Origin: an uncultured Coriobacteriaceae bacterium
Lineage (GTDB): Bacteria > Actinomycetota > Coriobacteriia > Coriobacteriales > Atopobiaceae
Length of the DNA stretch: 64,000 bases
Reading direction: 5' to 3'
Assembly (NCBI GenBank): GCA_902779675.1
Contig: CACZCK010000001.1
Coordinates: 116,992-180,991, forward strand
Below the pieces are notes generated by a model. That model ran no database searches and was not told the origin of the DNA. It saw only the letters and a list, made by a program, of their open reading frames with translations. Below, in pieces: positions 40,685 through 49,411 of the stretch; the first letter of the stretch is position 1; every line of letters starts with the position of its first letter. The position numbers and the translations under genes were made by a program.

Positions 40685-42094
40685 CTACCTGCGCGCCTTG
40701 ATCTTGTCGTGCACCGACACAAAGATCAGGCCGGCTCCACCCGCCACGACCGAACCCGCCAGGATGGCGCACTTGGCTGCCAGCACCTCGGCCGGATCGG
40801 CAAAGGCCAGGCCCGAGATGAGGATGGACATGGTAAAGCCCATGCCGCCCATGATGCCCACCGCAATAATCTGGCTCCAGCTCACGTGGTCGGGCAGGCT
40901 GGCAAAGCCGATCTTGACCAGCAGGTACGTGACCGAAATGATGCCCAGTGGCTTGCCCAGCACCGCACCCAGAAACACGCCCTGCGCCACGCAGTCGGTC
41001 AGGATGGAGCCCAGGTCCACGCCCACCAGGCGCACTTGCGCGTTGGTGAAGGCAAACAGCGGCAGGATCACGAAGTTGACCAGCACCGAGATGTTGTTCT
41101 CCACGCGCTCGAGCGGCGGGGTCACGTGGTGCATCACGCGCTCGACCGAGAGGGCCGCATGGGTAAAGTCGTGCTGGCCCAGCACGTGGGAGCTCTCGTC
41201 AAACTTGTCGTCGAGCTCGCGGGCGCGGCGACCCAGCCAGTCGCGCAGGCGCGTGAGGCGCACGTCGGAGCGCGCGGGCAGGAAGAACGCCAGGATGACG
41301 CCGGCCAGCGTGGCATGGATGCCCGAGTTGTACATGCACACCCACAGGCCCAGGCCCAGCGCCATGTAGGGCTTGACGGTGTACACCTTGGAGTGGCTGA
41401 GCAGCCCCAGCAGGATGATGAACCCCAGCGCGCCGGCGCACCACGAGATGCGCGGCGACTGGCCATAGAACAGGGCCAGCACCAGGATGGCCAGGATGTC
41501 GTCGGCGATGGCCAGGGTCTGGAAGAAGACCTTGGTCTCGGCGGGGATGCGGTCGCCCAGAAGCGACATGACGCCCAGCGCGAAGGCGATGTCGGTGGCG
41601 ATGGGGATGGCCCAGCCGGTCATGGTGCTCTGCCCCAGGTTGAGCAGGGTGTAGATGACTGCCGGCGCAGCCACGCCGCCAACCGCGGCGAGCATGGGCA
41701 GGGCCGCCTGGCGCGGGTAGCGCAGCTGGCCCACGGTGACCTCGTACTTGAGCTCGATGCCCACCAGCATGAAGAAGACGGCCATCAGGAAGTCGTTGAC
41801 AAAGGCCTCCACCGAGATGCCCACCGAGAAGGGCCCTGCGCCAACCGAAAGCTGGGCCTCCAGGATCTGGTGCACGATGTGGTAGGCGTCCGAGTTGGCC
41901 ACCGCCACGGCAAGGACCGCCGAGAGCACCATGACGGCAGCCGCGATGGTGCCATTGGAGGTGATCTTGTCGATGGCGCTCATGGTACTCAGACGGTTGA
42001 CCACCGCGGGCTCGGCGATGATGGACTGGCGACGCGCGGCACTGCGGTGTGCGGCGTTGCTCGTGCTCTCAGGATTGTGCTCGGTATTGGACAT
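40685..42094 (-). CDS. nhaA: Na+/H+ antiporter NhaA
   Basis: A 469-residue, twelve-helix inner-membrane antiporter exchanging Na+ or Li+ for H+. Conserved transport residues are visible in AIPIATDIAFALGVMSLLG and AIADDILAILVLALFYG (the paired aspartates). FFMLVGIELKYEVTVGQL and GIHATLAGVILAFFLP also match. An internal charged loop (RLRDWLGRRARELDDKFDES) and the N-terminal extension make it longer than E. coli NhaA (388 residues), as in Gram-positive members. The start ATG 42094 has GGAGAG; longer frames upstream are not conserved-looking. Confidence 0.93.
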   Translation of the reverse strand: MSNTEHNPESTSNAAHRSAARRQSIIAEPAVVNRLSTMSAIDKITSNGTIAAAVMVLSAVLAVAVANSDAYHIVHQILEAQLSVGAGPFSVGISVEAFVNDFLMAVFFMLVGIELKYEVTVGQLRYPRQAALPMLAAVGGVAAPAVIYTLLNLGQSTMTGWAIPIATDIAFALGVMSLLGDRIPAETKVFFQTLAIADDILAILVLALFYGQSPRISWCAGALGFIILLGLLSHSKVYTVKPYMALGLGLWVCMYNSGIHATLAGVILAFFLPARSDVRLTRLRDWLGRRARELDDKFDESSHVLGQHDFTHAALSVERVMHHVTPPLERVENNISVLVNFVILPLFAFTNAQVRLVGVDLGSILTDCVAQGVFLGAVLGKPLGIISVTYLLVKIGFASLPDHVSWSQIIAVGIMGGMGFTMSILISGLAFADPAEVLAAKCAILAGSVVAGGAGLIFVSVHDKIKARR

Positions 42095-42221
42095 GTCTCT
42101 CCATGAACGACGGTTGCTCGTGCTGTCAATTCTACCGTGTCGGAACAGAGGCCTTCCACCGACCGCGGTCCGTATCCAAGGGGAATCCAATCCTGTCCAT
42201 AAAGACGAGCTAAAGGTGCAG

Positions 42222-42292
42222 AGAAAGCGAGGGCGCCACTCCCCCGCCGCCACGGCTGCAGCCTGTGGCGCGGACGGAGCGGACGCCCTCGC
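42222..42292 (-). terminator. Terminator after the second degV gene
   Basis: Outer arms GCGAGGGCG/CGCCCTCGC (42227-42235, 42284-42292) enclose an inner CGCCAC...GTGGCG hairpin. On the minus strand it is followed by TTTCTCT. Confidence 0.6.
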
Positions 42293-42313
42293 GGCTCTTG
42301 GTACAGCTATCGT

Positions 42314-43183
42314 CTAGCGCACGCCCTGGACGCCGATGCCCACCACGTCGGGGCCGGTGTGCACCAGCAGGTCGGGCGAGACGTCGGAGTACAGGATGCT
42401 CTCGATGTTGACGCCTATCTTACCCAGCTCCTCGCGCAGGCGACCCTCGAGGTACTCGAAGTAGTCGTCGGCGTCAGAGCAGCAGATGGCCAGGCGCACG
42501 GTGCCAAACTGCTGCGCGTGCTCCACCACCAGGCGCACCTCGGTCTCGAGCGAGCGCTCCCAGCCGCGCGCCTTGCGTGCAACCACATAGTGGCCCGTCT
42601 CGTTGCACTTGATGACGGGCTTGATGTTGAGCATGCTGCCCAGGCGGTAGACCGGCTCGGAGATACGGCCGCCCTTGCGCAGATACTCGAGCGTCTTGGT
42701 CGAGAAGTAGACGCGGGTGTCGGCGGCCAGTGCGTCGAGCTTGCGCTGCAGCGAGAGGAAGGGCACGTCGGCCTCGATCATGTTGGCGGCGGCAACCACC
42801 ACCAGGCCGGCGGCAATGCCAATGGAGAGCGAGTCCACCACCACGACCGGGAAGCCCGTCATCTGCGAGGCTACCATGCGCACCGTCTGGCAGGTGGCGG
42901 AGAGCCCCGACGACAGCGTGACAAAGACCGCACGCTCGTAGCCATCGGCGCGAGCCTGCTCAAACAGGTCACGAATGGTCTGCGGCGAGGGAAGCGAGGT
43001 CTTGGGCACCTCGTGCGGCAGGCGCGCCACCAGCTCGGCAGGAGTGATGTCGACGCCGCTTTCAAACGTCGCGTCCGAGAAGTTGATGCGTAGCGGGGCC
43101 ACACGTATGTCGTGCTCGGCCAAGAAGCTAGCCGGCGTGTTGGTGCCCGTGTCGGTGAGCAGGGCGATCTTCTGGCTATTCAT
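42314..43183 (-). CDS. DegV family fatty-acid-binding protein
   Basis: A 289-residue protein of standard length: KIALLTDTGTNTPASFL, TSLPSPQTIRDLFEQA, FVTLSSGLSATCQTV, VVDSLSIGIAAGL, YLRKGGRISEPVYRLGSMLNIKPVI. It is likely a FakB-type carrier that presents fatty acids to FakA kinase. It is divergent from the DUF1836 gene across 114 bases that contain a 7-bp inverted repeat (43247-43267), so the two may be co-regulated. The other DegV (7203-8234) is more diverged. Confidence 0.92.
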   Translation of the reverse strand: MNSQKIALLTDTGTNTPASFLAEHDIRVAPLRINFSDATFESGVDITPAELVARLPHEVPKTSLPSPQTIRDLFEQARADGYERAVFVTLSSGLSATCQTVRMVASQMTGFPVVVVDSLSIGIAAGLVVVAAANMIEADVPFLSLQRKLDALAADTRVYFSTKTLEYLRKGGRISEPVYRLGSMLNIKPVIKCNETGHYVVARKARGWERSLETEVRLVVEHAQQFGTVRLAICCSDADDYFEYLEGRLREELGKIGVNIESILYSDVSPDLLVHTGPDVVGIGVQGVR

Positions 43184-43246
43184 GAGTCTCTCCCAGACCG
43201 CTGGTTTTACGGTACACTTCCCTCATCATACCCCGCGTATGGTCTC

Positions 43247-43267
43247 ATCTAGTCTTGGATACTAGAT
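43247..43267. promoter_or_regulatory. Operator-like inverted repeat between degV and DUF1836 genes
   Basis: ATCTAGT, seven bases, ACTAGAT, both arms perfect. It lies in the A/T-rich divergent gap, 31 bases before the DUF1836 start. The spacing fits a dimeric helix-turn-helix protein such as the neighbouring one. Confidence 0.45.
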
Positions 43268-43297
43268 TATCTGGTTGGCAGAACACGGTGAAGGGCG

Positions 43298-43924
43298 GTG
43301 CCCGTCGTGCCAGGACGCAAGAAAGGCGAGCTAGAGCAGCCGTTTGACTACGAGCAGGCCCATGCGGAGCTTGTGCAGGCCATGCAGACGCTCCACATCT
43401 CGCGCGTAGACGAGATGCCGCGCATCGAGCTGTACCTCGACCAGGTGCTCTCGATCGTCACCACCGAGCTGGCCCCGCTCTACGAGCCCGGCGAGAAGAT
43501 CATCACCGGGTCGATGGTCAACAACTACGTCAAGCAGCGCGTCATGCCCGCCCCCACGCGCAAGCGCTACACTCGCCGGCATCTGGCGTCGCTGCTGTTT
43601 GTGTGCTCGCTCAAGCGCGTGCTGTCCATTGCGCAGGTGGCGCAGGTCCTCACGCTGTGCCGCGAGGCCCAGATCGACTTGCCGCGCGCCTACGACTCGA
43701 TGTGCAGCGCGCTCGAACACATGCTGGGCACGTGCTTTACCGAGGACATCCCTCACGTCACCACGCCCGAGCTGGAGTTGTACGACATCAGCGGGCAGCC
43801 TGTCACCGGACAGTTGGCGGCGCTGCTGCACAGCTCGCTGGGACTTATCGTCAACAGCGTGTACGTGGAGAAGCTGCTGGCCCTCGAGGCGCGCAGGCCC
43901 CATGCCGAGGCGCTCGAGCGCTAG
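43298..43924 (+). CDS. DUF1836 domain protein (putative MerR-like regulator)
   Basis: A 208-residue protein. DUF1836 spans about 40-190. The segment GSMVNNYVKQRVMPAPTRKRY and RRHLASLLFVCSLKRVLS, given in two pieces, looks like a MerR-type winged helix that would bind DNA. A C-terminal helical region (LHSSLGLIVNSVYVEKLLALEA) could dimerise. It is GTG-started at 43298 with AAGGGC upstream; GTG 43307 is possible. It is divergent from degV and 66 bases ahead of mtnN, in the same direction. Confidence 0.8.
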   Translation: MPVVPGRKKGELEQPFDYEQAHAELVQAMQTLHISRVDEMPRIELYLDQVLSIVTTELAPLYEPGEKIITGSMVNNYVKQRVMPAPTRKRYTRRHLASLLFVCSLKRVLSIAQVAQVLTLCREAQIDLPRAYDSMCSALEHMLGTCFTEDIPHVTTPELELYDISGQPVTGQLAALLHSSLGLIVNSVYVEKLLALEARRPHAEALER

Positions 43925-43990
43925 GCGAGCGGCCGGCGCCGTTGGGCTATCATGAGGGCCCGCTGGACCGTCTGCGAGAAACCAAGGACC

Positions 43991-44695
43991 ATGACAGAGA
44001 AGATCGGCATCATTGGCGCCATGAAGGTGGAGATCGCCACCATCGTCGCACAGCTCGAGGACCATCGCGAGACCATGGTCGCGGGCAGCGACTTTCACGA
44101 GGGCCTGCTGGACGGTAGGCCCGTGGTGGTGGCACGCTGCGGCGTAGGCAAGGTCAACGCCGCCATGTGTACGCAGATCGTCATTGGGCACTTTGGCGCC
44201 ACGCAGGTGATCAACACCGGTGTGGCCGGCGCACTGGACCCAACGCTCGACATCGGCGACCTGGTGATCTCGACCGACGCCGTGCAGTACGACATGGTCG
44301 TGACTGGGCTGGGGTACGAGCCCGGCGTGATTCCCGAGCTGGGTGTACTGGCGTTTACCGCCAGCGAGGAGCTTCGCGGCGTGATGCACCAGGCGGCGCG
44401 CGAGGTGCTGCCCGATATCACCATCGTGGACGGGCGCGTGGCCTCGGGCGACCGGTTCGTGTGCGACCGGGACGAGAACCGACGCATTGCCGAGACCTTT
44501 GACGCCAGCTGCTGCGAGATGGAGGGTGCTGCCATCGCCCAGGTGTGCGACCGCAACCAGGTGCCCTTTGTCATCGTGCGCACCATCTCGGACAAGGCCG
44601 ACGGCACCAGCATCACCGAGTACGACCTCAACGAGGAGCAGACCGCGCATCGCTGCGCCGCCATCGTGACCCGCGCTCTCCAGCTGTACCGATAG
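43991..44695 (+). CDS. mtnN: 5'-methylthioadenosine/S-adenosylhomocysteine nucleosidase
   Basis: A 234-residue cytosolic enzyme hydrolysing methylthioadenosine and S-adenosylhomocysteine (and 5'-deoxyadenosine) to adenine and the thio-sugar. Motifs are IGIIGAMKVEIATIV, ARCGVGKVNAAMC, INTGVAGALDP, ASGDRFV and CCEMEGAAIAQVC with the conserved Met-Glu pair, then ISDKAD. The length is standard. The ATG at 43991 begins the conserved region; the upstream frame adds nothing conserved. It is convergent with the second MscS gene, and its stop touches a palindrome. Confidence 0.95.
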   Translation: MTEKIGIIGAMKVEIATIVAQLEDHRETMVAGSDFHEGLLDGRPVVVARCGVGKVNAAMCTQIVIGHFGATQVINTGVAGALDPTLDIGDLVISTDAVQYDMVVTGLGYEPGVIPELGVLAFTASEELRGVMHQAAREVLPDITIVDGRVASGDRFVCDRDENRRIAETFDASCCEMEGAAIAQVCDRNQVPFVIVRTISDKADGTSITEYDLNEEQTAHRCAAIVTRALQLYR

Positions 44696-44749
44696 GGGCT
44701 ACCCCTTTTGGTACGGGCTCGCGCACGGGGGATACCCTTTTTGCGCGAG
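44694..44749. terminator. Double palindrome between convergent mtnN and MscS genes
   Basis: The first is GTACC...AGGGG, CTA, CCCCT...GGTAC (about 44686-44714, imperfect). The second is CTCGCGCA (44718-44725) and TGCGCGAG (44742-44749) around GGGG-ATA-CCC and a T-run. Both have the GGGG/CCCC core and lie exactly between two convergent stops, so they probably terminate both genes. Confidence 0.65.
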
Positions 44750-44750
44750 G

Positions 44751-45539
44751 CTAGGGCTTCCTGACCCAGGGGCGCTTGGTGAGGCCGGTAGCCAGACGGG
44801 TGCGGGCGTGGTCGGCCGAGACGCCATGCATGAGCGGCACGCTGATCTGCGCGTTGATGGCACCTGGGTCAAAGTTGACCACCGTCACCCACACGTCGCG
44901 CTTTGGATCGACCCACTCGCCCAGGCACTCCACAGCCACCTTCTTGAGGTCGCGGCGGACCTCCTCCATGTCGCTGCCGTGCTCGATGGCCAGCGGCATC
45001 ACGCAGCAATCGCGCGTGGCCGCCGACAGCTTGACCACTGCGGTCTTTGAGATCACCGAGTTGGGGATGATGTTGACCTGCCCGTACGAGTCGACAACGC
45101 AGGTGGCGCGCCAGTTGATGTCGGTCACCGTGCCGGTGAAGCCCGCAAAGGTGATCATGTCGCCGGGCTTGATGACCTTGCTGGTCATGAGCGCCAGGCC
45201 GCCGATGATGTTGGACATGGTGTCCTGCAAGCCCAGCGAGAGCGCCACCGATCCCACGCCGAGCGCGGCCACAAAGGCGGTGGGTTGCACGCCAAAGACG
45301 GGCTCGAGCGCCGTCATCAGCGCGAGCGACCAGATAACGCCGCGCATGATGTTGACGATGTAGGAGACCGAGGGCACCTTGGCGTGCTCGAGCACGTGGC
45401 GCACCACGCGTGAGAGCCCGCGGTCGGCGATGTAGGCGATCAGGCTCACCACCACGACGAGAATCGCCTTGCCCACAAGCTCGGCGAGACTCACGTCAAA
45501 GACGGTGGTGTCGCGCAGGAACTCCCACATCGCCCCCAT
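44751..45539 (-). CDS. Mechanosensitive ion channel (MscS family), second copy
   Basis: A 262-residue membrane protein closely parallel to the one at 507-1256: both carry PTAFVAALGVGS in the pore helix and EPVFGxQ just before it. Membrane helices lie at about 18-38, 60-82 and 88-115. The beta-domain follows (GTVTDINWRATCVVDSYGQ, NIIPNSVIS). It starts 2 bases after the pcrA stop with GAGGGG overlapping it, so it is translated with pcrA. That pairing is likely coincidental. Confidence 0.9.
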   Translation of the reverse strand: MGAMWEFLRDTTVFDVSLAELVGKAILVVVVSLIAYIADRGLSRVVRHVLEHAKVPSVSYIVNIMRGVIWSLALMTALEPVFGVQPTAFVAALGVGSVALSLGLQDTMSNIIGGLALMTSKVIKPGDMITFAGFTGTVTDINWRATCVVDSYGQVNIIPNSVISKTAVVKLSAATRDCCVMPLAIEHGSDMEEVRRDLKKVAVECLGEWVDPKRDVWVTVVNFDPGAINAQISVPLMHGVSADHARTRLATGLTKRPWVRKP

Positions 45540-45541
45540 GG

Positions 45542-48034
45542 CTACCCCTCAATCCGCACGATGGGCGCAAAGCCCTTGAGCAGCTTCTTCGTCTTGCCCG
45601 TACGCGTGAAGTACACCTCTATGGTATCGCCAGAGACCCCCTTGACCACGCCAGGACCAAAGGTCTTGTGCGCAACCTGGTCGCCAGCGGCAAAGGACTC
45701 GGCCGCCTTGGCTGCGTCGCGACGGATGGGCTCGGGACGGCGCACCGGTGCCGCGGCGCTCTCGCGCGAGCCGCCTGTGGAGCGCGTGCGCGAGCCAAAG
45801 ACGCGCCCGCCGTACACCTCCGAGCCGCGGCCACTGCCGTAGGTGCCATGACGGTCGCCGCGCTTCTCCCAACCCACGCCGCTGAGCCCCGAGCTGCCGA
45901 TGCCCGTGGCGTGCAGATGCTCGGCCGGAATCTCGGACAGAAAGCGGCTGGGCGGGTTGGCTTGCACCGAGCCAAAGACGCGCCTGGTGCTGGCATAGGT
46001 GAGGTACAGGCGCCGCTCCGCGCGGGTGATGGCCACGTAGGCCAGGCGGCGTTCCTCCTCGATCGAGGCGCCGTCGCCCTCGTGCGCGCGGTGCGGAAAG
46101 AGCCCCTCCTCCATGCCGGCCACAAAGACCACGGGAAACTCCAGGCCCTTGGCGGAGTGGATGGTCATCATGGTGATGGCGCTCGACTGGCCGGCCAGCG
46201 AGTCGAGGTCGCTGCGCAGGGCGAGCCACTCCATGAGCGCGGGCAGCTTCTCGGCCGCCACCTGAGGCAGCTCGGGCGCGGGAGTCAGGACCTCGGGCGC
46301 CGGAGCGCCACCCACCATGCCTGCCTCGCGCAGCTGGCGCAGGCTCTCGAGCGTCTCGGCCACATCGTCGTGGGTCTCGTCGAACTCCTGCGCCACGCCA
46401 AAGAATTCCTTGATGTTCTCGATGCGGGCGTCGGCCTCTACGGTGTTCTCGGCCTCGAGCGCGCGGATGAGACCAGCCTTCTCCACGATCATCTGCACCA
46501 CGTCGGCGAGGTCGCCGGCATAGTGGCGACCGGCCTCCACGGCGCCGCAGAACTCGGCAAGGCCGTTGCGCGCCTTGGTGGGCAAAAGCCCCGTCTCGGC
46601 GATGCAGGCCTGTGCCGCCGAGAAGAACGAGGTGCCATAGGCCGCCGCGTAGGCGCGTACCTTGGCCACCGAGGTGGTACCGATGCCGCGGCGCGGCGTG
46701 TTGACCACGCGCTCGGCGCTCACATCGTCATCGGGGTTGACCACCAGCTTGAGGTAGGCCATCACGTCGCGGATCTCGGCACGGTCAAAGAAGCGCGTGC
46801 CGCCCACGATCTTGTAGGGCACGCCCGCGCGCAGGAACATGTCTTCGAGCGTGCGCGACTGCGCGTTGGTGCGGTAGAACACGGCCACGTCGTCGTAGCT
46901 GGTGCCCGCGTCGTGCAGCTTCTCGATCTCGGAACCGATCCAGCGTCCCTCGTCGCGCTCGTCGGCGGCCTGAAAGACCTCGATGCGCTCGCCGTCACCC
47001 GAGCTGGTGTAGAGGCGCTTGGCCTCGCGGCGGGCGTTGTGGGCCACCACCGCATTGGCCGCCTCGAGGATGTGCCCGGTAGAGCGGTAGTTCTCCTCGA
47101 GCTTGACCACGGTGGCGGAGGGGTAGTCCTTGCGGAAGGCCAGGATGTTGCGGATGTCGGCACCACGCCAGCTGTAGATGGACTGGTCGTCGTCGCCCAC
47201 CACCATGAGGTTGCCGTAGCGCGCGGCCAGCAGGTTGGTGATCTTGTACTGCACGTGGTTGGTGTCCTGATACTCGTCCACGCTGATCTGGCGGAAGCGT
47301 TCCTGGTAGCGCTCCAGCACCTCGGGGTGCTTGGACAGCAACTCGTAGGCGTTGACCAGCAGATCGTCGAAGTCCATGGCGTTGGCGCGGGCCAGGCGAC
47401 GCTGCAGCGTGTGGTACACGCGGGCCGCGGCACGCTGCTGCGGCGAGCTGGCGTTGGCCTCCATCTCGTCGGGGCCCACCAGCGCGTTCTTGGCCGAGCT
47501 GATGAGCGCGCGAATGCTGTTGAGCGGTGCCTGCTTGGCGTCGATGTCAAGCTCCGACATGATGGCCTTGACCAGGCGGCGGGAGTCGTCGTCATCGTAG
47601 ATCGAGAAGTTGGGGCGGTACCCCAAAAGCTCGCCGTCCTCGCGCAGGATACGCACGCACATGGCGTGGAAGGTGCAGACCCACATGCCACGGGTGCCGC
47701 CGGGCAGCAGACGACCAAGACGCTCGCGCATCTCGGCGGCCGCCTTGTTGGTAAAGGTGATGGCCAACACCTGCCACGGCCGAACGCCCTCGTCGGCGAT
47801 CATATGCGCGATGCGGTACGTGAGCACGCGCGTCTTGCCCGAGCCAGCGCCTGCCAGCACCAGAAGCGGCCCCTTGGTGCACATCACCGCCTGGTGTTGC
47901 GCCGGGTTGAGCCCATCGAGATCGATCGAGGTCGCGGGCGGCGCGTACGAAGGCGCGGGTACTGGCGCGTAGGTGGGCTGCACCGGATCGGTGGGCTGGT
48001 CAAACGAAAAGAGCGACTGCTGGCCTGTGGGCAT
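45542..48034 (-). CDS. pcrA: ATP-dependent DNA helicase PcrA/UvrD
   Basis: An 830-residue superfamily 1A helicase for repair and removal of roadblocks ahead of replication. Motifs in order: LNPAQHQAVMC, Walker A LAGAGSGKTRVL, ITFTNKAAAEMRERL, VDEYQDTNHVQY, VVGDDDQSIYSWRGAD, RNTPRRGIG-like VVNTPRRGIGT, TIHSAKGLEFPVVF and YVAITRAERRLYL. A proline-rich N-terminal stretch (40 residues) precedes the core. The C-terminus ends with a Tudor-like GDQVAHKTFGPGVV ... VYFTRTGKTKKL that contacts RNA polymerase in other PcrAs. The start is ATG 48034. Confidence 0.96.
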   Translation of the reverse strand: MPTGQQSLFSFDQPTDPVQPTYAPVPAPSYAPPATSIDLDGLNPAQHQAVMCTKGPLLVLAGAGSGKTRVLTYRIAHMIADEGVRPWQVLAITFTNKAAAEMRERLGRLLPGGTRGMWVCTFHAMCVRILREDGELLGYRPNFSIYDDDDSRRLVKAIMSELDIDAKQAPLNSIRALISSAKNALVGPDEMEANASSPQQRAAARVYHTLQRRLARANAMDFDDLLVNAYELLSKHPEVLERYQERFRQISVDEYQDTNHVQYKITNLLAARYGNLMVVGDDDQSIYSWRGADIRNILAFRKDYPSATVVKLEENYRSTGHILEAANAVVAHNARREAKRLYTSSGDGERIEVFQAADERDEGRWIGSEIEKLHDAGTSYDDVAVFYRTNAQSRTLEDMFLRAGVPYKIVGGTRFFDRAEIRDVMAYLKLVVNPDDDVSAERVVNTPRRGIGTTSVAKVRAYAAAYGTSFFSAAQACIAETGLLPTKARNGLAEFCGAVEAGRHYAGDLADVVQMIVEKAGLIRALEAENTVEADARIENIKEFFGVAQEFDETHDDVAETLESLRQLREAGMVGGAPAPEVLTPAPELPQVAAEKLPALMEWLALRSDLDSLAGQSSAITMMTIHSAKGLEFPVVFVAGMEEGLFPHRAHEGDGASIEEERRLAYVAITRAERRLYLTYASTRRVFGSVQANPPSRFLSEIPAEHLHATGIGSSGLSGVGWEKRGDRHGTYGSGRGSEVYGGRVFGSRTRSTGGSRESAAAPVRRPEPIRRDAAKAAESFAAGDQVAHKTFGPGVVKGVSGDTIEVYFTRTGKTKKLLKGFAPIVRIEG

Positions 48035-48132
48035 GGGACTCCCTAGGACGTGGCGGAAAAGCACATCCAACCATACTACTGGCAAGCGCCGACAGAATCC
48101 AACGACACCGCGCGCACAGGAAGCTGCTCGTG

Positions 48133-48165
48133 CTGACTCAGAAGGGATACCCCCCTTTGAGTCAG
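48133..48165. repeat. Palindrome between the U32 and pcrA genes (GGGG/CCCC family)
   Basis: CTGACTCA (48133-48140) and TGAGTCAG (48158-48165) enclose AAGGG-ATAC-CCCCCTT. It adjoins the U32 gene stop at 48162 on the minus strand and probably acts as its terminator. Confidence 0.7.
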
Positions 48166-49406
48166 TAGCGTTCTTTTGAGCCAGCGTTAGCTGCGCAGAG
48201 GATGTCGCCGGCGGCGAGCGGCCAGGGCGTACGCAGGCGGTAGGTTGCGCCGTTGCGCACCAGCGCGTCGGCCACATGCCAGCAGCCGTCCTCCCCCAGC
48301 AGCTCCAGCCCTGCAAGCGTCAGGCTGCGCACCGGTTCGCCCGGCGCCAGGACCTGCAGCTCTGCGCCACTATCGGCGCGGTTACGACAGGTCACGCAGG
48401 CGAGCCACGCATCGCCCTGCGGCTCGCTGCCCCGCGCCACAGCCACCATCGTGCGCTCGCGCGCGTACTCTACGCGCCCCGGATTCTGCGTGGGTTCACC
48501 CAGCAGAAAGCCCGTGGAGTAGGGCCGATGGCTCACCAGGTCCAGCTCACCAAGCCATGCCTCGGCCGGGTCGCCGTCGAGCACGTGCCGGTACGCGTTG
48601 ACCACGCAGGCCGTGTAATAGCTTCCCTTGGCCCGCCCTTCGATCTTGAGGGCGTCGACGCCCGCCTCGCGCAAGTCGCCCAGGTGGCCGAGCAGACAGA
48701 GGTCGTTGGACGAGAGCAGGTAGCTGCCCCGCTCGTCGATCTCGAGCCCCACCGGGCGGTCGGGCGAGCGGTCTTCTACCAGCTGCCAGCCCCAGCGGCA
48801 CGGCTGCGCGCAGGCGCCATACGAGGCCGAGCGCCCCGGGCCCATGAGCTCGGCAGAGAGCAGGCATCTGCCCGAGTAGGCCATGCAGAGCGACCCATGG
48901 GCAAAGACCTCTAGCTCCACCTCGCGGCTCAGGCGGCGCCGCAGCTCCGCAATCTGCCCCAGCGTCAGCTCGCGTGCGAGAACGATGCGGCGGGCCCCCA
49001 GGCGGGCGTACTGCTCGGCCGCGGCCGCGCTGCTCACCGAGGCCTGCGTGGACACGTGCAGCTCCACGTGTGGCGCGTGCGCACGCACCAGTGCCATGGC
49101 CCCCAGGTCCGCCACGATGGCCGCGTCCACGCCCATCGCATCGATGCGTTCCAAGAACGCCGGCAGCTCGTCTGTGTCCGCGTCGGTCATGACCGTGTTG
49201 AGCGTGAGGTGCACGGTGGCACCGGCAGCGTGGGCCGTCTGCACGGCATCGGCCAGCTCGTCCTCGGTAAAGTTGCGCGCGCCGGCCCGCATGCCCCAGC
49301 GCGGCGCAGCCAAGTAGACCGCGTCGGCGCCAAAGTGCAACGCCATGGCCAGCTGCTCGGGCCCCTGTGCCGGCGCCAAGAGCTCCATCTGCGCGCGGCT
49401 GCGCAT
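48162..49406 (-). CDS. Peptidase U32 family protein (TrhP/RlhA-like)
   Basis: A 414-residue cytosolic protein. U32 landmarks are MELLAPAQGPEQLAMAL, GADAVYLA, LNTVMTDADTDEL, ELEVFAHGSLCMAYSGRCLLS, CAQPCRW, and ALKIEGRAKGSYYTACVVNAY with four or more conserved cysteines. In E. coli, YegQ (TrhP) and YdcP (RlhA) of this family are needed for 5-hydroxyuridine/5-hydroxycytidine formation in tRNA and 23S rRNA, rather than proteolysis. Which role applies here cannot be read from sequence. The ATG at 49406 has GGGGGAGG, and the upstream phosphatase stop lies 5 bases away. Confidence 0.9.
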   Translation of the reverse strand: MRSRAQMELLAPAQGPEQLAMALHFGADAVYLAAPRWGMRAGARNFTEDELADAVQTAHAAGATVHLTLNTVMTDADTDELPAFLERIDAMGVDAAIVADLGAMALVRAHAPHVELHVSTQASVSSAAAAEQYARLGARRIVLARELTLGQIAELRRRLSREVELEVFAHGSLCMAYSGRCLLSAELMGPGRSASYGACAQPCRWGWQLVEDRSPDRPVGLEIDERGSYLLSSNDLCLLGHLGDLREAGVDALKIEGRAKGSYYTACVVNAYRHVLDGDPAEAWLGELDLVSHRPYSTGFLLGEPTQNPGRVEYARERTMVAVARGSEPQGDAWLACVTCRNRADSGAELQVLAPGEPVRSLTLAGLELLGEDGCWHVADALVRNGATYRLRTPWPLAAGDILCAANAGSKERY

Positions 49407-49411
49407 GGGAC

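Noticed and set aside
45539..45542. Treating the pcrA-MscS pair as a functional unit
   Set aside because: The 2-base spacing implies co-translation, but no mechanism links the two activities and the other MscS copy is not near a helicase.
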